A program made the translations under genes and the position numbers. DNA of 64,000 nt from Yponomeuta sedellus (Eukaryota; Arthropoda; Insecta; Lepidoptera; Yponomeutidae): contig OW203721.1 in assembly GCA_934045075.1 (NCBI GenBank), positions 21,576,672-21,640,671 on the forward strand. Reading direction: 5' to 3'. The first letter of the stretch is position 1; each line of letters opens with the position of its first letter. Below are positions 22,911 through 33,691 of the stretch, one piece after another. Below the pieces are notes generated by a model that was not told where the DNA came from, ran no database searches, and saw only the letters and a program-made list of their open reading frames with translations.

Positions 22911-23019
22911 GCTCAATTGGTAGAGCGCTGGTACGGATAGCCAGAGGTTGCGGGTTCGAATCCCGGCATGGGTGAAATTTTTAGCCTCTAAATAGGTTTT
23001 TAAATACGTTATTAAGCTC
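22911..23019 (+). mobile_element. MIDT, short Pol III-like copy with target duplication
   Basis: The element (22925-23005) runs from the tRNA-like A box (CAATTGGTAGAGCGC) through the B box GGGTTCGAATCCC to CTCTAAATAGGTTTTTAAA. It is flanked by ACGTTATTAAGCTC at 22911-22924 and 23006-23019 (14 bp). Its span is what a Pol III transcript ending at the T run would give. The upstream 160 bp and second tail of the long form are absent. Confidence 0.8.
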
Positions 23020-23392
23020 CATAAAAAAGATTATCTACTATGGGATTGCGAGTCAATCAATTTGATTTGCCATTCGAACAAGGAATTCGTGGAATTTCCG
23101 TTTTGCGAATTAGTCGGAGTTAGCGCGCAAGCTGCGTTCAGTGCCTGAAGCATCGAGAATAAAATCCCGCTACAATTCAGCCAGTCAGACAGATATTGTA
23201 GTTCAATAAAAAATAAAAATTTCAACGTAAAGAATTTTCATTCTGTTTGTGGAATGCCGATGTAGGATGTCAACAGCTGCCTTCGAGTCGAGTTTGTAGT
23301 TGATCAAAAGCATATCGGGTGAGTTCCGATACGGGCGCTTCACTTCACAGGCTGCTCCGTTGTCTCTGAGTAGCTAAGCACAAACAAAAGTC
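23020..23392. other. unassigned sequence
   Basis: No gene or repeat recognised. Confidence 0.4.
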
Positions 23393-23480
23393 ACATTCCC
23401 ACTGCTGGGGCACGGGTCTTTTCCAGTATTGCAGGAAGGTTAGGTCATACTCTACCACGGGGCCAAGTCGGGGTTTTTGG
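23393..23480 (-). mobile_element. 5S-SINE 3' fragment
   Basis: CCCACTGCTGGGGCACGGG through CCACGGGGCCAAGTCGGGG. Only the 3' quarter remains. Confidence 0.6.
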
Positions 23481-23800
23481 AGTAAATTTTCTACCTACGG
23501 ATGAAGGAAGAAAGATTGACGAAACAAATATATATTGCGTATGTGAGTGGAAGGGCTGGTAAGGGACGTTGCAGGCGGCCATACATCGATCAAATAGGGG
23601 ATGTATTACCTAAGGGGAAAATAAAAAGTACTCGGTTCCGGCGTGCGTGCATGCAACGCCTTATGAACGTTGATGAAGCGAAGGTCATCTGTCAGGATCG
23701 TGGCAAGTGGCAGTCCCTGGTCTCTGCCTACCCCTCTGGGATACAGGCGTGAGGTTATGTATGTATGTTTGTATTTTTTACCTACTAAAAGTTATCTCTT
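23481..23800 (+). pseudogene. RTE-like LINE C-terminal fragment
   Basis: An open stretch of 83 codons at 23501-23752. EERLTKQIYIAYVSGRAGKG, then RRPYIDQIGDVLPKGKIKS and RRACMQRLMNVDEAKVIC, ending SLVSAYPSG. This is the familiar C-terminal tail of lepidopteran endonuclease/reverse-transcriptase polyproteins (R-L-T-K, then GRGRP-like, D-Q-I, and D-R-x-x-W). No catalytic domain is present, so it is a 5'-truncated retroposed end. The stop is followed by a short UTR with TATGTATGTATG, a (TATG)n tail. The frame is uninterrupted, so the insertion is fairly young. Confidence 0.65.
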
Positions 23801-23965
23801 TTTCTGTTTTATTCTTTATTAGTCAGTTATCTACAGTTCTTAAAATGTACGCAGTGTTTTAAAGAAACATATACATTGTCATTATGGTTGAACCGCAAAA
23901 CCTCTGCACTCGGATGCAATTTGTATACAATCGAGTTCAAACGTGAATGTTTATTAGGTGAAATT

Positions 23966-24025
23966 GAGTAACTTGATTCCCGATGTTTCGGCAGCGTTGC
24001 AATTACCGTGCTCACCGGTAAGCCG
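23966..24025 (-). mobile_element. Penelope-like element terminal relic
   Basis: The minus strand carries GTGAGCACGGTAATTGCAAC, then CTGCCGAAACATCGGG. The CACGG...CTGxxGAAACxTCG layout resembles the hammerhead-ribozyme remnants reported in Penelope-like elements. Compare 41090-41170, 49010-49110 and 57760-57810. Confidence 0.35.
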
Positions 24026-24990
24026 ATGCAATGTGTACAGTCCATTATTGTAGTAGGGGGTGGTCTAAAGGTACTCCTGCGTTTTGACAGCTAATTCCGC
24101 GGATAGATTCGATGATAAGCACCGTCCGTAATATCTATTCATTAAACAGCCGTTCGCCGCGTCGTGTGTAAGCCGTTTGCAAGTTTTTTGTGCCACGTCC
24201 AATATTTCAGTCTAATAATTATGCACAACGATTATAATTATATTGTGATGAGTATTTAACATTCAGGTATCCTTTTAAATAATTAAAGTTATTAATATAT
24301 TTAGGTAAATTCTTATTATTTGTCTCCCATTGATTAAGATTATCATTATTTTATACTCGTACGTTACTTATTACATTTGAAGTTCATTTGAATAAAATCT
24401 TATGAATATAAAAATAAATTGCTGTTAGCCTTTGTAAAACCTGGAAAAATCTGGACTGATTTGTTAATTACTTTTTATGTTATCGAAAAGAAGGGCGAGC
24501 TTAAACGGAGAAAACAACAGACAAATATAGACAAATGAGGTTTGTACAAAAAGTATTAAGAATGACGTTTAAACTCATGGTTAGAGAAAAAGAAAATACT
24601 GGCAGGCAGAGCCCACTTTTTTGTCAAATAGAAAAATTAAAAGAAGTTTGATACCTACTCTTTTGTTTTTTCAATCATAAAAGATTTTGCTTGTGTTTCG
24701 TCGCGACGAGTGATCGGAAATGAATAAAAATAAGTTCACACGGCAATTAAATATCTGTGTTTATTTGTTTTTACTACGGAACAAGTAACTCAAGGCTAGC
24801 AAGAAGAAGGTTCTCACTCATATTTTATAGTGATGAGTATTCGAAAATGGAGAAAATAGAAGTTAACACGGTAAGTAAATAATTATGTTTGAAATTTTTT
24901 ACTACAAAACGAGTAAATCAATACTTATTACAAGACAAGATATATTAAGGGTGCATGCCTCCTATTGTACGATTGCGCGTTGGTTGAGCT
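24026..24990. other. unassigned AT-rich sequence
   Basis: Nearly 1 kb with no gene, repeat or structure recognised. Confidence 0.45.
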
Positions 24991-24994
24991 GAGT

Positions 24995-25110
24995 TGATTT
25001 GAGTTAAGTTTAAAAGAATAAATAAATAAAGAATTTTATTTGTATAACATGAGTATAAAGTTGTTGTCTTGTTGAGAAAGTCCAGCATGTTTTGCCATTT
25101 GAGGCGTAAA
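24995..25110 (-). mobile_element. LINE 3' end
   Basis: The minus strand ends CAAATAAAATTCTTTATTTA and continues in TTTAT units. Confidence 0.4.
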
Positions 25111-25377
25111 AATATTTAAAATTTAAAAACATAAATAAAATCATGCAATATAGAAATATATTATCACACAATGTCACTTCAAATACATTTCATTCAATCA
25201 AATCAAAATATTTAAGTAGGTAAGTCCAAAATAAATTATAATGTATTTAATTATTGTGAAATTATATTATAATGTCACAATAATTAAATACAATGTCAAT
25301 TAGCTATGTCACGAAGGGGTCACAATAGTAATAAATTATTTTTCGGTAAAAAATTTAATTATAGTGTAGTAGCATTT

Positions 25378-27090
25378 TTCATACAATAAAAGTTTTATTT
25401 TATGTTTGAATGAGGCTAAGTCCAACTCTCGTAAGTCTCTGGGTAACTTTTTGTAAATAACAGGCCCCATTCAAAATATACTCTTTTGGATAAGTGCAGT
25501 ATTGGCTTTACGCTTACAGGCTTTACTTTCATCCCTTTGCATTCGTTGGCTGACATGTGAAACACGTCTAAAGATGTCCGGATTAGATTTTACAAATAGG
25601 GAAACTTCCAGAATGTACATAGATGGTAGTGTTAGGATTTTATTATTCCTGAAGAAGGGTTTGCAACTGTCGGTTGGTTTTAGCCAAAACATTGATTGTA
25701 TGCTTCGTTTCTGGGCTTTAAATACTTTATCCTTATCTGTTGAATTTCCCCAGAATAATAATCCATAACGCAATACAAAAGCTACAATGCCATGGCAGAA
25801 AGTACAGCATCAGTGTTTGCAATATGAGCCAATCTATGCAGGAGATAACTAGTAGAACAATTTTTTTTGCATTGTGTATCAATTTGCTCTTTTCAGTTTA
25901 GATGCTTATCTATTGATAAACCTACAAATTTTGTGGTGCCCATTTCTTGAATTTTTTTACTTTCGAAGACAATTTTTAAGCTGGATATGCCTGGTATGCG
26001 TTGGCTAAACTGCATTAAACAGGTTTTGGTTAAATTAACCCTTAAATTATTTTTGTCCAATTTATGATGGAATGTAGAGCTTCATTAATTTCATTTTCGT
26101 AGTTCTCTTCCTCATTGCACTTTATAGTCACGGTACTATCATCTGCAAAAAGGGTCACATTATGTAGGGTACATCTGGGCAAGTTGTTAATGTACAGTAT
26201 GAATTAACTTTAAAAAAAAAATAAAACCGACTTCAAATGCGTGAACACAAAATAAACTAAAAATTAAAAAATAATTCCTAATATCTATTACCTAATACTA
26301 TAATTTTCCTAAACTATGTCAAAGTAATTAAAATTGTCAATAGCCGCGAGCAAGAGCCGCGCGCGCCCGCGTCCCCCGCCGCACCGCGCGGCCCCGCCTC
26401 GCGCCTTGCGTCCCCCGCCACCGCGCCGCACGTCTCTTGTTCGCGGCTATTGACAATTTTTAACAATTTCCGTGTATTGGATCCTATTGCTGGTTTTAAA
26501 CATTTCCTCTGATGCTTCCAGTTTTCTTAAGAGAATGTTGTGGTCGACGTAATCAAATGCCTGCGTCATATCCATGTAAATTGAAGTGACGGGTGTTTTA
26601 GCATCAATACAAGTCATCACAACATCCAGGAAATCATAAATGGCCATGTTTATTGATTTGTTTTGTCTAAACCCTTTTTGTTTTTTACTGAGTATTTTTT
26701 TCTTTTCTACGTAGTGGTTTATTTGTTTATAGATATATTTTTCAAAAATCTTCGCAAATATTGGAATTAATGCGATTGGTCTGTACAATTCCATTAGTTC
26801 ACGATTTTCTTTTTTGAAAAGTAGTTTTATTATTGTTTTTTTAAATTAGTTGGGATTTAGCCTTCTGTGATACTTAGATTGATGATATGACTTAAATGAC
26901 TACAAATTTGTGGAGCTACATAATTAATAATTTTAGTAGTGACACCGTCATATCCTACACTATTAGTATTTTTTAATAACATGATAATCTTAAATATATC
27001 ATGGGGTAGACTAGGAGCCATGAATATTGAACTGTTCTGTCTCGGTATAAATGTATTGGTCTGGTTTTGGTCGTCTATGGTCGTCAAAGG
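25378..27090 (-). pseudogene. CR1/Jockey-like reverse transcriptase relic (copy A)
   Basis: Minus-strand fragments in order: pre-RT block with NSVGYDGVTTKIINYVAPQ (27087-26857); fingers and palm with YRPIALIPIFAKIFEKY and MDMTQAFDYVDHNIL (26794-26470); then a 242-bp insertion at 26219-26460; then the palm with LFADDSTVTIKC and NLTKTCLMQF (26165-26000); then the C-terminal block with MRYGLLFWGNS and KAQKRSIQSMFWL (25773-25471). Several stops and frame changes, so it is dead. The catalytic FADD codons survive. The endonuclease is missing. It is only moderately similar to the plus-strand copy B that starts at its 5' edge. Confidence 0.75.
26219..26460. mobile_element. small insertion with extreme GC hairpin
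   Basis: Inserted inside the reverse-transcriptase relic. The left end carries AAAACCGACTTCAAATGCG. An AT-rich 100 bp follows, then arms 26330-26356 and 26434-26460 (27 bp, one mismatch, AATAGCCGCGAGCAAGAG side). The 77-bp loop is about nine-tenths G+C and strongly C-biased, in an otherwise AT-rich window. Family unknown; no coding sequence. Confidence 0.65.
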
Positions 27091-28650
27091 TTCAATTTTG
27101 CTCTTAATATAAAGCGAGGGTGGAAGTGTGAAGTACTCGATTATGGTCTTTCAGATCACACAGCCCAGTTATTAAGGTGTCCAGTTAAAAAAACGTGCAA
27201 AATTGATTTTTGGAAAACAAAAATGAGATCTTTTAATAGGGAAAATCTCGAGAAATTTAGGGAGTACATAAAATGTTTGTCATTCAGTGGAACGTACAAA
27301 AATAATGATCCTAATAAATGTTACGATAGCTTTATAGACTCTTTTTTGCTACTTTACAACTTATGCTTTCCCTATGTGACGATCAAAATGAAAATTAAGA
27401 AAAATCATAAGTGGCTCTCGCGAGGTATAAAATTTGTAGTAAACGGAAAAGAGAACTTCTATGGCTATGGCGAACCGAACCAATAACAGAACGTAAAAAC
27501 CTATTTAAAAATTATTCAAAAAAACTGAAACGAATCATAAAATTAACTCAAAAAGCACAGAACAATTATACCATAAAACACTCTCTAAACAAATCAAAAA
27601 GTAAACTATTTTTATTTTTAATGCACTAACCCGTGCTAAGGAACAAATTTTAAAAAAAAATCAAATAGTGCCTGGAAGATAATTAACAAATCCCAAACTT
27701 CTATTCCAAATGAACCAATTACAAAAATAAAAATAGACGACGTTGAAATAACTGATACTCAAACTATTGCTGAAGCATTTAATAATTTTTTTACTGACCA
27801 GATAAAACCAACTTTGATGACCTCTAAAGCATCTAAAGGAATACAAATCAACAGACAAAATCAATCAATGTTTATGAAACCCGCTACGCCCGGTAATATC
27901 AGGAACATAATAATGTCACTTATAAATAAAAATAGTGTAGGATATGATGGTATACACACTAAAGTTCTTAAATATGTTAGTGATGTAATAGCTCTACCCC
28001 TTAGCCATATAATGAATTCCTGCATCGAAGATCGGGTATACCCAAAAAATCTGAAGCCTACGATCATAAAGCCACTTTTTAAAACGGAAAATAAATATGT
28101 TCTCTACATATGACATTCTATAGGCCTGTCGCTCTAGTATCGGTACTCTCTAAAGTGTTTGAAAAATATTTGTATAATGCAATTGCATCATATTTAGAAA
28201 AAAATTCTATATTGACCGAGGAACAAAAAGGTTTTCGTAAAGGCAAAACTATAAACATGGCTGTTTACGATTTTCTAAAGTACGTGACAACAAATATGGA
28301 TAAAAGGAAGCCTATTATTGCAATTTATATGGACATGACTAAAGCTTTTGATTATGTGGATCACAAGATATTAGTTAAAAAACTCCAAGCTTATGGTATA
28401 AGAGGCAACTTACTTAATCTGATTGAATCATTCTTAAGCGAAAGGACCCAATCTACGGAAATTTGTAGAATTAATACAAAATCCAAAATTGAATCAAAAT
28501 ACAGGTCAAAAGCAAGGTTAGTAAAATATGGCGTCCCACAAGAAGCGTCTTAGCGCCGATTCTTTTCATTATCTACATTAACGATCTCCCCAAAAATATA
28601 TCTAGTCCAATGACATTATTTGCTGGCGACAGTACTTCCGAGAAAATGGT
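27091..28650 (+). pseudogene. CR1/Jockey-like reverse transcriptase relic (copy B)
   Basis: Starts at the end of an endonuclease domain (LDYGLSDHTAQLLRC; the SDH catalytic motif is intact at about 27145). It continues through the linker KMRSFNRENLEKFREYIKC, the pre-RT block NSVGYDGIHTKVLKYVS (27930), FYRPVALVSVLSKVFEKY (28112) and MDMTKAFDYVDHKIL (28335), to YGVPQEAS (28530). The next motif reads FAGD instead of FADD (28620), where the element ends in a hairpin. Broken by frameshifts and by a MIDT tail at 27605-27660. Copy A starts at its 5' edge on the other strand. Confidence 0.75.
27605..27660 (-). mobile_element. MIDT second-tail insertion in RT relic
   Basis: TTTTAATGCACTAACCCGTG, then CTAAGGAACAAATTTTAAAA. 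It interrupts the reading frame of copy B between the SKSKLF and AWKIIN residues. Only the last 50 bp of the element inserted. Confidence 0.65.
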
Positions 28651-28701
28651 AAAAACACAAAAATATAAAAATATTTTTGTGTTTTTACCATTTTCTCGGA
28701 A
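28636..28701. repeat. perfect 31-bp inverted repeat
   Basis: Arms 28636-28666 and 28671-28701 (TTCCGAGAAAATGGTAAAAA side), 4-nt loop. It lies exactly where RT copy B stops and the gypsy relic region begins, so the second arm is an inverted duplication of the end of the RT fragment. Confidence 0.9.
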
Positions 28702-28741
28702 ATGAAACCACAGAAAAAACTGAAATAAATTTTTACGTGCT

Positions 28742-29917
28742 TTACAAAGCCAAATCTCGAAATGGTTTTCGAATTAGAGCTCCATACAATTTTGAAATGT
28801 TGTCAATTCTGACAGTGCATTTCACTGCTTTTGGGGCTTCAGGTGTAAGTACTGCGGAGTCATTACTGGTGATTGAGTCAGGAAGGTCGGGTATCAATTC
28901 TTGACTCCAGTGATCATGTGTACGGTTCTGAAGGTTTTGTGAAGACACCGCGTCCGGTCTTATCTTATTCACATGCCTAGTCACTTCGCAGTTTAGGTGC
29001 GGAATGTGAATTGTATAAATGACATTCCCTGTTTTACTTACAACTATGCCCTTAAGCCATACAAATTTTTCGTTAGTGGTGTATTTTTTTATCCAAACAT
29101 TGTCGTTTGTTTTAATCTCTTTTCGTGTTGTGCCATGATATTGTTTAACCTGTGAAGACTGATGTTTTTCTACGGTTTGAGCAAGATCTGTGGTCGCAGG
29201 CGATGACTCATTATTGCCATTGGGTTTTAATAAGTCTAACCTAGTTCGTAAAGTCCGTCCATGCAAGATTTCTGCAGGTGATTTTTCTGTGGTGCCGTTC
29301 CTAGAGTTTCTGTAGTCAAACAAAAACTTAGCAATTTTTTCTTGAAAAATTTTATTATGTGGACTCAAGAGTACTATTGTTTTTAAACCCTTCTTCACTA
29401 TCTTCACGAAGTTTTCAGCCTGCCCGTTACTTGCCGGGTGATAGGCCGGTGATAATACGTGTCTTATCCCGTAACTGTGCAAATTCGTGAGAAGTGAACG
29501 ACGTGCCGTTATCAGTAACTATTGTGTGTGGTATTCGCAATAGTGACATTAAATCATACAGTTTACTAATTACTGCTTTGGTGTTGTAAGTAGATGACAT
29601 TGTAAAGCATTCAACCCATTTGCTGTACGCATCAGCTGCAATCAAATACATTTGATCCTTGAAAGGGCCTAGAAAATCCAAATGAATCCTATAGAAAGGG
29701 TACGGCGGGTATGGCCAGGGCGCTAGGGCCGCAGTTGCGCGCAAACAATACACTCCGCTGTTAACTTCTCGAGAGCTGCGTCTATGCCCGGGAACCAAAA
29801 ACGTGACCTAGCCTCCGCCTTCATTTTAACTATACCGAAATGAGAACTATGCAATTCCTCGCAAATTTTTTCTTGCAATACTGTAGGAATTACGACCTTA
29901 CGACACGCATGAGACAC
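28742..29917 (-). pseudogene. Ty3/gypsy integrase relic
   Basis: Minus-strand pieces in three frames. 29917-29723: H2C2 zinc-binding domain (HSSHFG, RFWFPGID, CIVCAQ). 29798-29427: catalytic core with HLDFLGPF (first Asp) and IVTDNGTSFTSHEF (second Asp). 29482-28742: YHPASNGQAENFVKI (the Glu), then DYRNSRNGTTEKSPAEILHG, the DNVWIKKY block and a degenerate C-terminal domain. Integrase inserts the LTR element's cDNA into the genome. Frame changes near 29720 and 29470 make it non-functional. The reverse transcriptase and RNase H that should precede it are missing: only about 200 bp separate it from the protease region. Confidence 0.8.
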
Positions 29918-30119
29918 CCATTTTCGTAGGCTAACTGTGACCTACAATTATTAAATGATGGAATAAAACATTAAATTTTTATCGTTTTTCATACCCACCC
30001 ACACGACCTAAACATTTTTTTCACGTATTTTTTCAAGATTTTTTTTTACTTCAGAAAAAAAAACGTTTTTTTACATCACTAAGCTTTACCTCGTATTTGT
30101 TGAAGCATCCCAAGTCACC

Positions 30120-30690
30120 GGAAGAGTTTGGGGAAAGAATCGACAATTTGGTTTTTTAGACTTTCGTCTCCTTCTGAACAATAATTAACAGACTGAGTCA
30201 GCTCCAAGTTAAATGCTTGGATAAATTCTTGGCCAAGTAATGGCGGTCCACCATCACAAACCACGTAAATTTTTAGTGTGTGTACTCCCTAAATAAGGAA
30301 TCGGTAGATGGACGCAACCTTTGGTCAAGATCCTAGAGCCATTATAGCTCTTTAGCGTTTTATTAGTCGTTAAAATGGCACGTCGTGGAATTTTTTATTA
30401 TACGTTTGCTCATAAATGACACTCACAGCAGAACCACTGTCAATCTCGAATACTAATACTTGACCGCACATTGACACGGACTCCGACATAGGCTTACTTT
30501 CTACACATCTAATATTGAAAAATGATTTACCGTCATCCTCTTCATCCACATCACCTTGCTCAACGTAAAGATTTTTATTACAAGAACACATTCTCTGCAA
30601 GTGACCTTTTTGGCCGCACTTTTTACATTTATATGATTTAGTTTCATCAGTTTCATCATTTTAGTTTCATCAGTCCATTTCAATTTAAGA
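30120..30690 (-). pseudogene. Ty3/gypsy zinc knuckle and protease relic
   Basis: Minus strand: a CCHC knuckle CKKCGQKGHLQRMC near 30630-30590, an acidic linker, then the aspartic protease with VFEIDSGSAVSVI (about 30455; DSGS in place of the usual DTG/DSG motif). After a frame change comes GGPPLLGQEFIQAFNLEL (30260-30200), typical of the protease-RT boundary in gypsy elements. The reading frame stops at about 30150. A gag-pol polyprotein remnant with its middle deleted. No long terminal repeats were recognised on either side. Confidence 0.7.
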
Positions 30691-31010
30691 GCGGAAGAAC
30701 ACGACGCAAGCTCAGGGGGCGTCCTACAGCTGCAATAGCTAAAGAAAAGATAAAATGTATTGAGTACATAAATTCATTTACCGGATCATGGTACTACTTT
30801 TAGCTGAAGTTTCGTTCGAAGTTTAGTTCGTTTTATAGCTGAAGAACTAAAGACTTCAATAGGGAACGATCATAACTTAAAATAAATAACCATTATTTTG
30901 GAAACGAAAAAATCTCAGCTCTTATGTGTGTTTATCATAACTATATTGTGTAATTGTTTATGTAGATATATTGTTATTTACATAAGTAGTGTATAAATAT
31001 ATTTATATTT
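30691..31010. other. unassigned sequence
   Basis: Possibly further gypsy gag or UTR sequence; nothing recognisable. Confidence 0.35.
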
Positions 31011-31013
31011 TCA

Positions 31014-31162
31014 CCGACTACCCGTCCTTAGGCAACATTCCGTCATAAGGTTCTCTGGGAGGAATAGCTATTAGCATTAAGGCCGCCAATTATGCGCTGT
31101 ATCTTTACATGTTTTATTATAATGTGCTGTGGTGTACAATAAAGAATATTCTTATCTTATCT
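31014..31162 (+). mobile_element. CR1-like 3' end with (TTATC)n tail
   Basis: ACCGACTACCCGTCCTTAGG through GTGTACAATAAAGAATATTC and TTATCTTATCTTA. Same family as 55078-55262 (plus) and 55484-55690 (minus). 5' truncated to the last 150 bp. Confidence 0.65.
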
Positions 31163-31615
31163 TAGAATGCTGAACAAAAACGAACCAGGGAGCCGATTCT
31201 CGCCCACGTGAATTGAAAGCGTAGACGCCAAATATTCGAAGGTTTAGACATAAAAATAAGATAAGGTAACTCGACATAGTCATTAGACATTTATTTTCTC
31301 ATTCGGAATCTAGCATGGCGTTCAGAATAAAGATTTTGGCTATCGCTCGATTTTTTAAGTAGAATTCAAGTCATATAAGCCTTAGAGTCGTATACGAATT
31401 ATTTGATAACAAAGTGAGAATTAGCTCTCTGGCTGAGAATGTCATAAAGCTCTTTGGAACTGTTACAACAAGACAGGTAGCACAGTGACAGGTAATCTAA
31501 CAAAAGTTGAAACATGCCTTTACATTTAGGCGTAGGGAAACATAGTTTTTTTATAATATTATTCTACCGTTTCGTCGGTATGATCAAACCCTTAACGAGC
31601 AGAGTTAGTATACAT
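31163..31615. other. unassigned sequence
   Basis: Nothing recognised. Confidence 0.4.
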
Positions 31616-31836
31616 TCATTTCGTTTTGTTTCGTTTCGTTTCGTTTAGAAAAGAAAGAAAGAAAAACATTTATTATAGAAACAGTGCACACGCCACAGTA
31701 AGAAATTTAAAACATATTACTAAACATAACATTCACAAAAAAACAAAAAGAACGAAGAAAAACGAAAGGTCACGGCGTGTCACTGCTGCTATAAATGGCA
31801 ACTGACTCAGCAATATGCTGATGGACAAGCCTTCAG

Positions 31837-31880
31837 CGCTGATTTTCAGTCAGTGCCATGGCACTGACTGAAAATCAGCG
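31837..31880. repeat. perfect 44-bp palindrome
   Basis: CGCTGATTTTCAGTCAGTGC and its exact complement with no spacer, centred on CCATGG. Lies in the 3' UTR of the CR1-like relic. Confidence 0.95.
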
Positions 31881-31914
31881 CACAGCGATTGATCGCACAG
31901 CGCACACAATCAGC

Positions 31915-31940
31915 GTGGGGTAGCACATGTGCTACCCCAC
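31915..31940. repeat. perfect 26-bp palindrome
   Basis: GTGGGGTAGCACA and its exact complement with no spacer. It is 34 bp from the 44-bp palindrome, with GCGATTGATCGC between them. Confidence 0.95.
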
Positions 31941-33060
31941 GAGCGTCACAGACTGAGAGCGATATAATCATGGGCAATAACAATACTAAAGAATTAATAA
32001 TACCGTATAGAGTAGAATACTTATATGTTATATAGAATAATACCCATATGAATAGAAAACGTATTATAAATACAGAATGAAAAAGATATTTAATACTTTA
32101 ACTACGTGATAGAATAAGCTACAATAATATACAAATAAAATTATACACAAATAAATAACTAGTTCTAATAATTATATTGAGATAAAGATAAATGTAATTA
32201 GATATAATAAATTCGCACACATGTATATACTTGATATATAGCACAATGTTGACCAACCCTACTATGCGATTACAGACTCGTGTCTGTTTTTGCGACGAGA
32301 GGTTGGAAGGGAGTGGAGCAGCGGTTTCTGAAGCTCCAGCAAATATGCTCTGAGCTTGCGCCCAAAAGCGTATCTACTGGACGCTTCACGGATTGGGGAG
32401 GAATGTCGTTCCAACATTTGGACGCCGCAAATCTGAAACTGCCACGAAACGCCGTAGCCCGATGCGCCGGTGTCAGGATTCTTTCTTTATGCACATACCG
32501 CTGTCTGGTGGACCACTTAAGTTTTGCGAACAGATAGTTTGGGGTTTTTGTGCGTATTACACCAAAAAGTAATTTGGCAAGATGTTAATGTCGACGAGCT
32601 TCCATATTCAGGAGCTTTGCTGCGTCCAAGTATGGGCTGACGTGGGATCTGGGAGGGATTTTAAAACAGAAACGTGCACATGCGTTTTGCACACGTTGGA
32701 TCAACCTCTTTGTCCTACCAAGTATACAGCCATCATAGACGACGTCACAGTAGTTTAATCTTGATAATATCAACGATTCACTGAGCCTGACACGCAAATC
32801 AGTGCTTAGGTAATCGCGTATATTATAGAGAATCTTACGGCGGTAGAAACAGTTACTGACTACGTTTCTGATATGATTTTCAAAACGTAGTTCACCATCC
32901 ATCAGTAATCCAAGATTTTTTGCTTCCATAACCCTTTCCACGGATTCACCCCTGATGACTATATTCTCGGAGGCTTAGGGTTGTATCGTATTATGAATTT
33001 GATGTTTAGTACCAAGTACCATGTACTTAGACTTGCCAGGGTTTAGTACAAGGCTTTAAG

Positions 33061-33400
33061 TGCAAAGCTTCTGTGTGACCATGATACTACGCAATCTAGA
33101 TCGCGTTTCGTTTCGTTTCGTTTTGGAAACTATGCTTGCTAAAAGGTTAATTGTAATAGTACTTGCTAATAGTAAAGATCTTTGAGCTGAGCCGTGGGCA
33201 GACAAACAAGCAGATAGACAAATGAATGGACAAGGAACCCCTATAAAATACAACTTAGTGATATTATGCCGGTTCCTTGTTGACCACGGAACCCTTAAAA
33301 CAAGGAACCTTCATAGAATCGAACACGGCGATACAATAAGGGTTCTTTTTTGACCACGCAACCTTAAAAAGGCCTAAATTTAATAGCCTGCGACGTCTTC
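33061..33400. mobile_element. fragments of the ACGG repeat
   Basis: TTCCTTGTTGACCACGGAAC at about 33270 and a diverged second copy at 33345 (TTTTGACCACGCAACC), preceded by AGACAAACAAGCAGATAGAC. These match the right ends at 53030-53110 and 59690-59776. A GTTTC triple occurs near 33104. Confidence 0.5.
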
Positions 33401-33691
33401 TGTGGCTTTTTATTTAGTGGTCTAAGGTTCTTTTCTCGTGATCATTCGGCCACGATAAATAATGGCGGCATTACGTCGCAGACCGTAATTAAACTCTCAC
33501 AAAGGCCCAAATGAAAACGATTCTTTCTTTTCAAAAATCAGCTTGTCGCATGGGCAAATAATTAGTTCCTTTTGTTTGATTTACCATAATTAGGTAAGAG
33601 TGCAGAGTTAACTAAGTGTAGGACTTCAATGTACCAAAATAAGTGATAGTAAGTATTTTTTTCCGAAACATGGTTGTATAAAGAAGACATA
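33401..33691. other. unassigned sequence
   Basis: Nothing recognised. Confidence 0.35.

Larger units (their letters stand above)
31616..33060 (-). pseudogene. CR1-like reverse transcriptase C-terminus with long 3' UTR
   Basis: Minus strand. The first recognisable residues are LNPGKSKYMVLGTKHQ (about 33050-33005), the end of the palm. Then NLGLLMDGELRFENHIRNVV and LIQRVQNACARFCFKIP (32941-32585), and, after a frame change, HRATAFRGSFRFAASKCWND (32494-32270), the normal CR1 C-terminus. The polymerase core is missing (5' truncation at about 33060). About 610 bp of 3' UTR follow, with two perfect palindromes, ending in AAATGTTTTTCTTTCTTTC and then GTTTC pentamers (31616-31650). The UTR core CTGATTTTCAGT links it to 20222-20535. 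Confidence 0.7.

Noticed and set aside
25378..28650. Single LINE inverted by twin priming
   Set aside because: Both halves contain the same RT region, with substantial amino-acid divergence, so they cannot come from one RNA.
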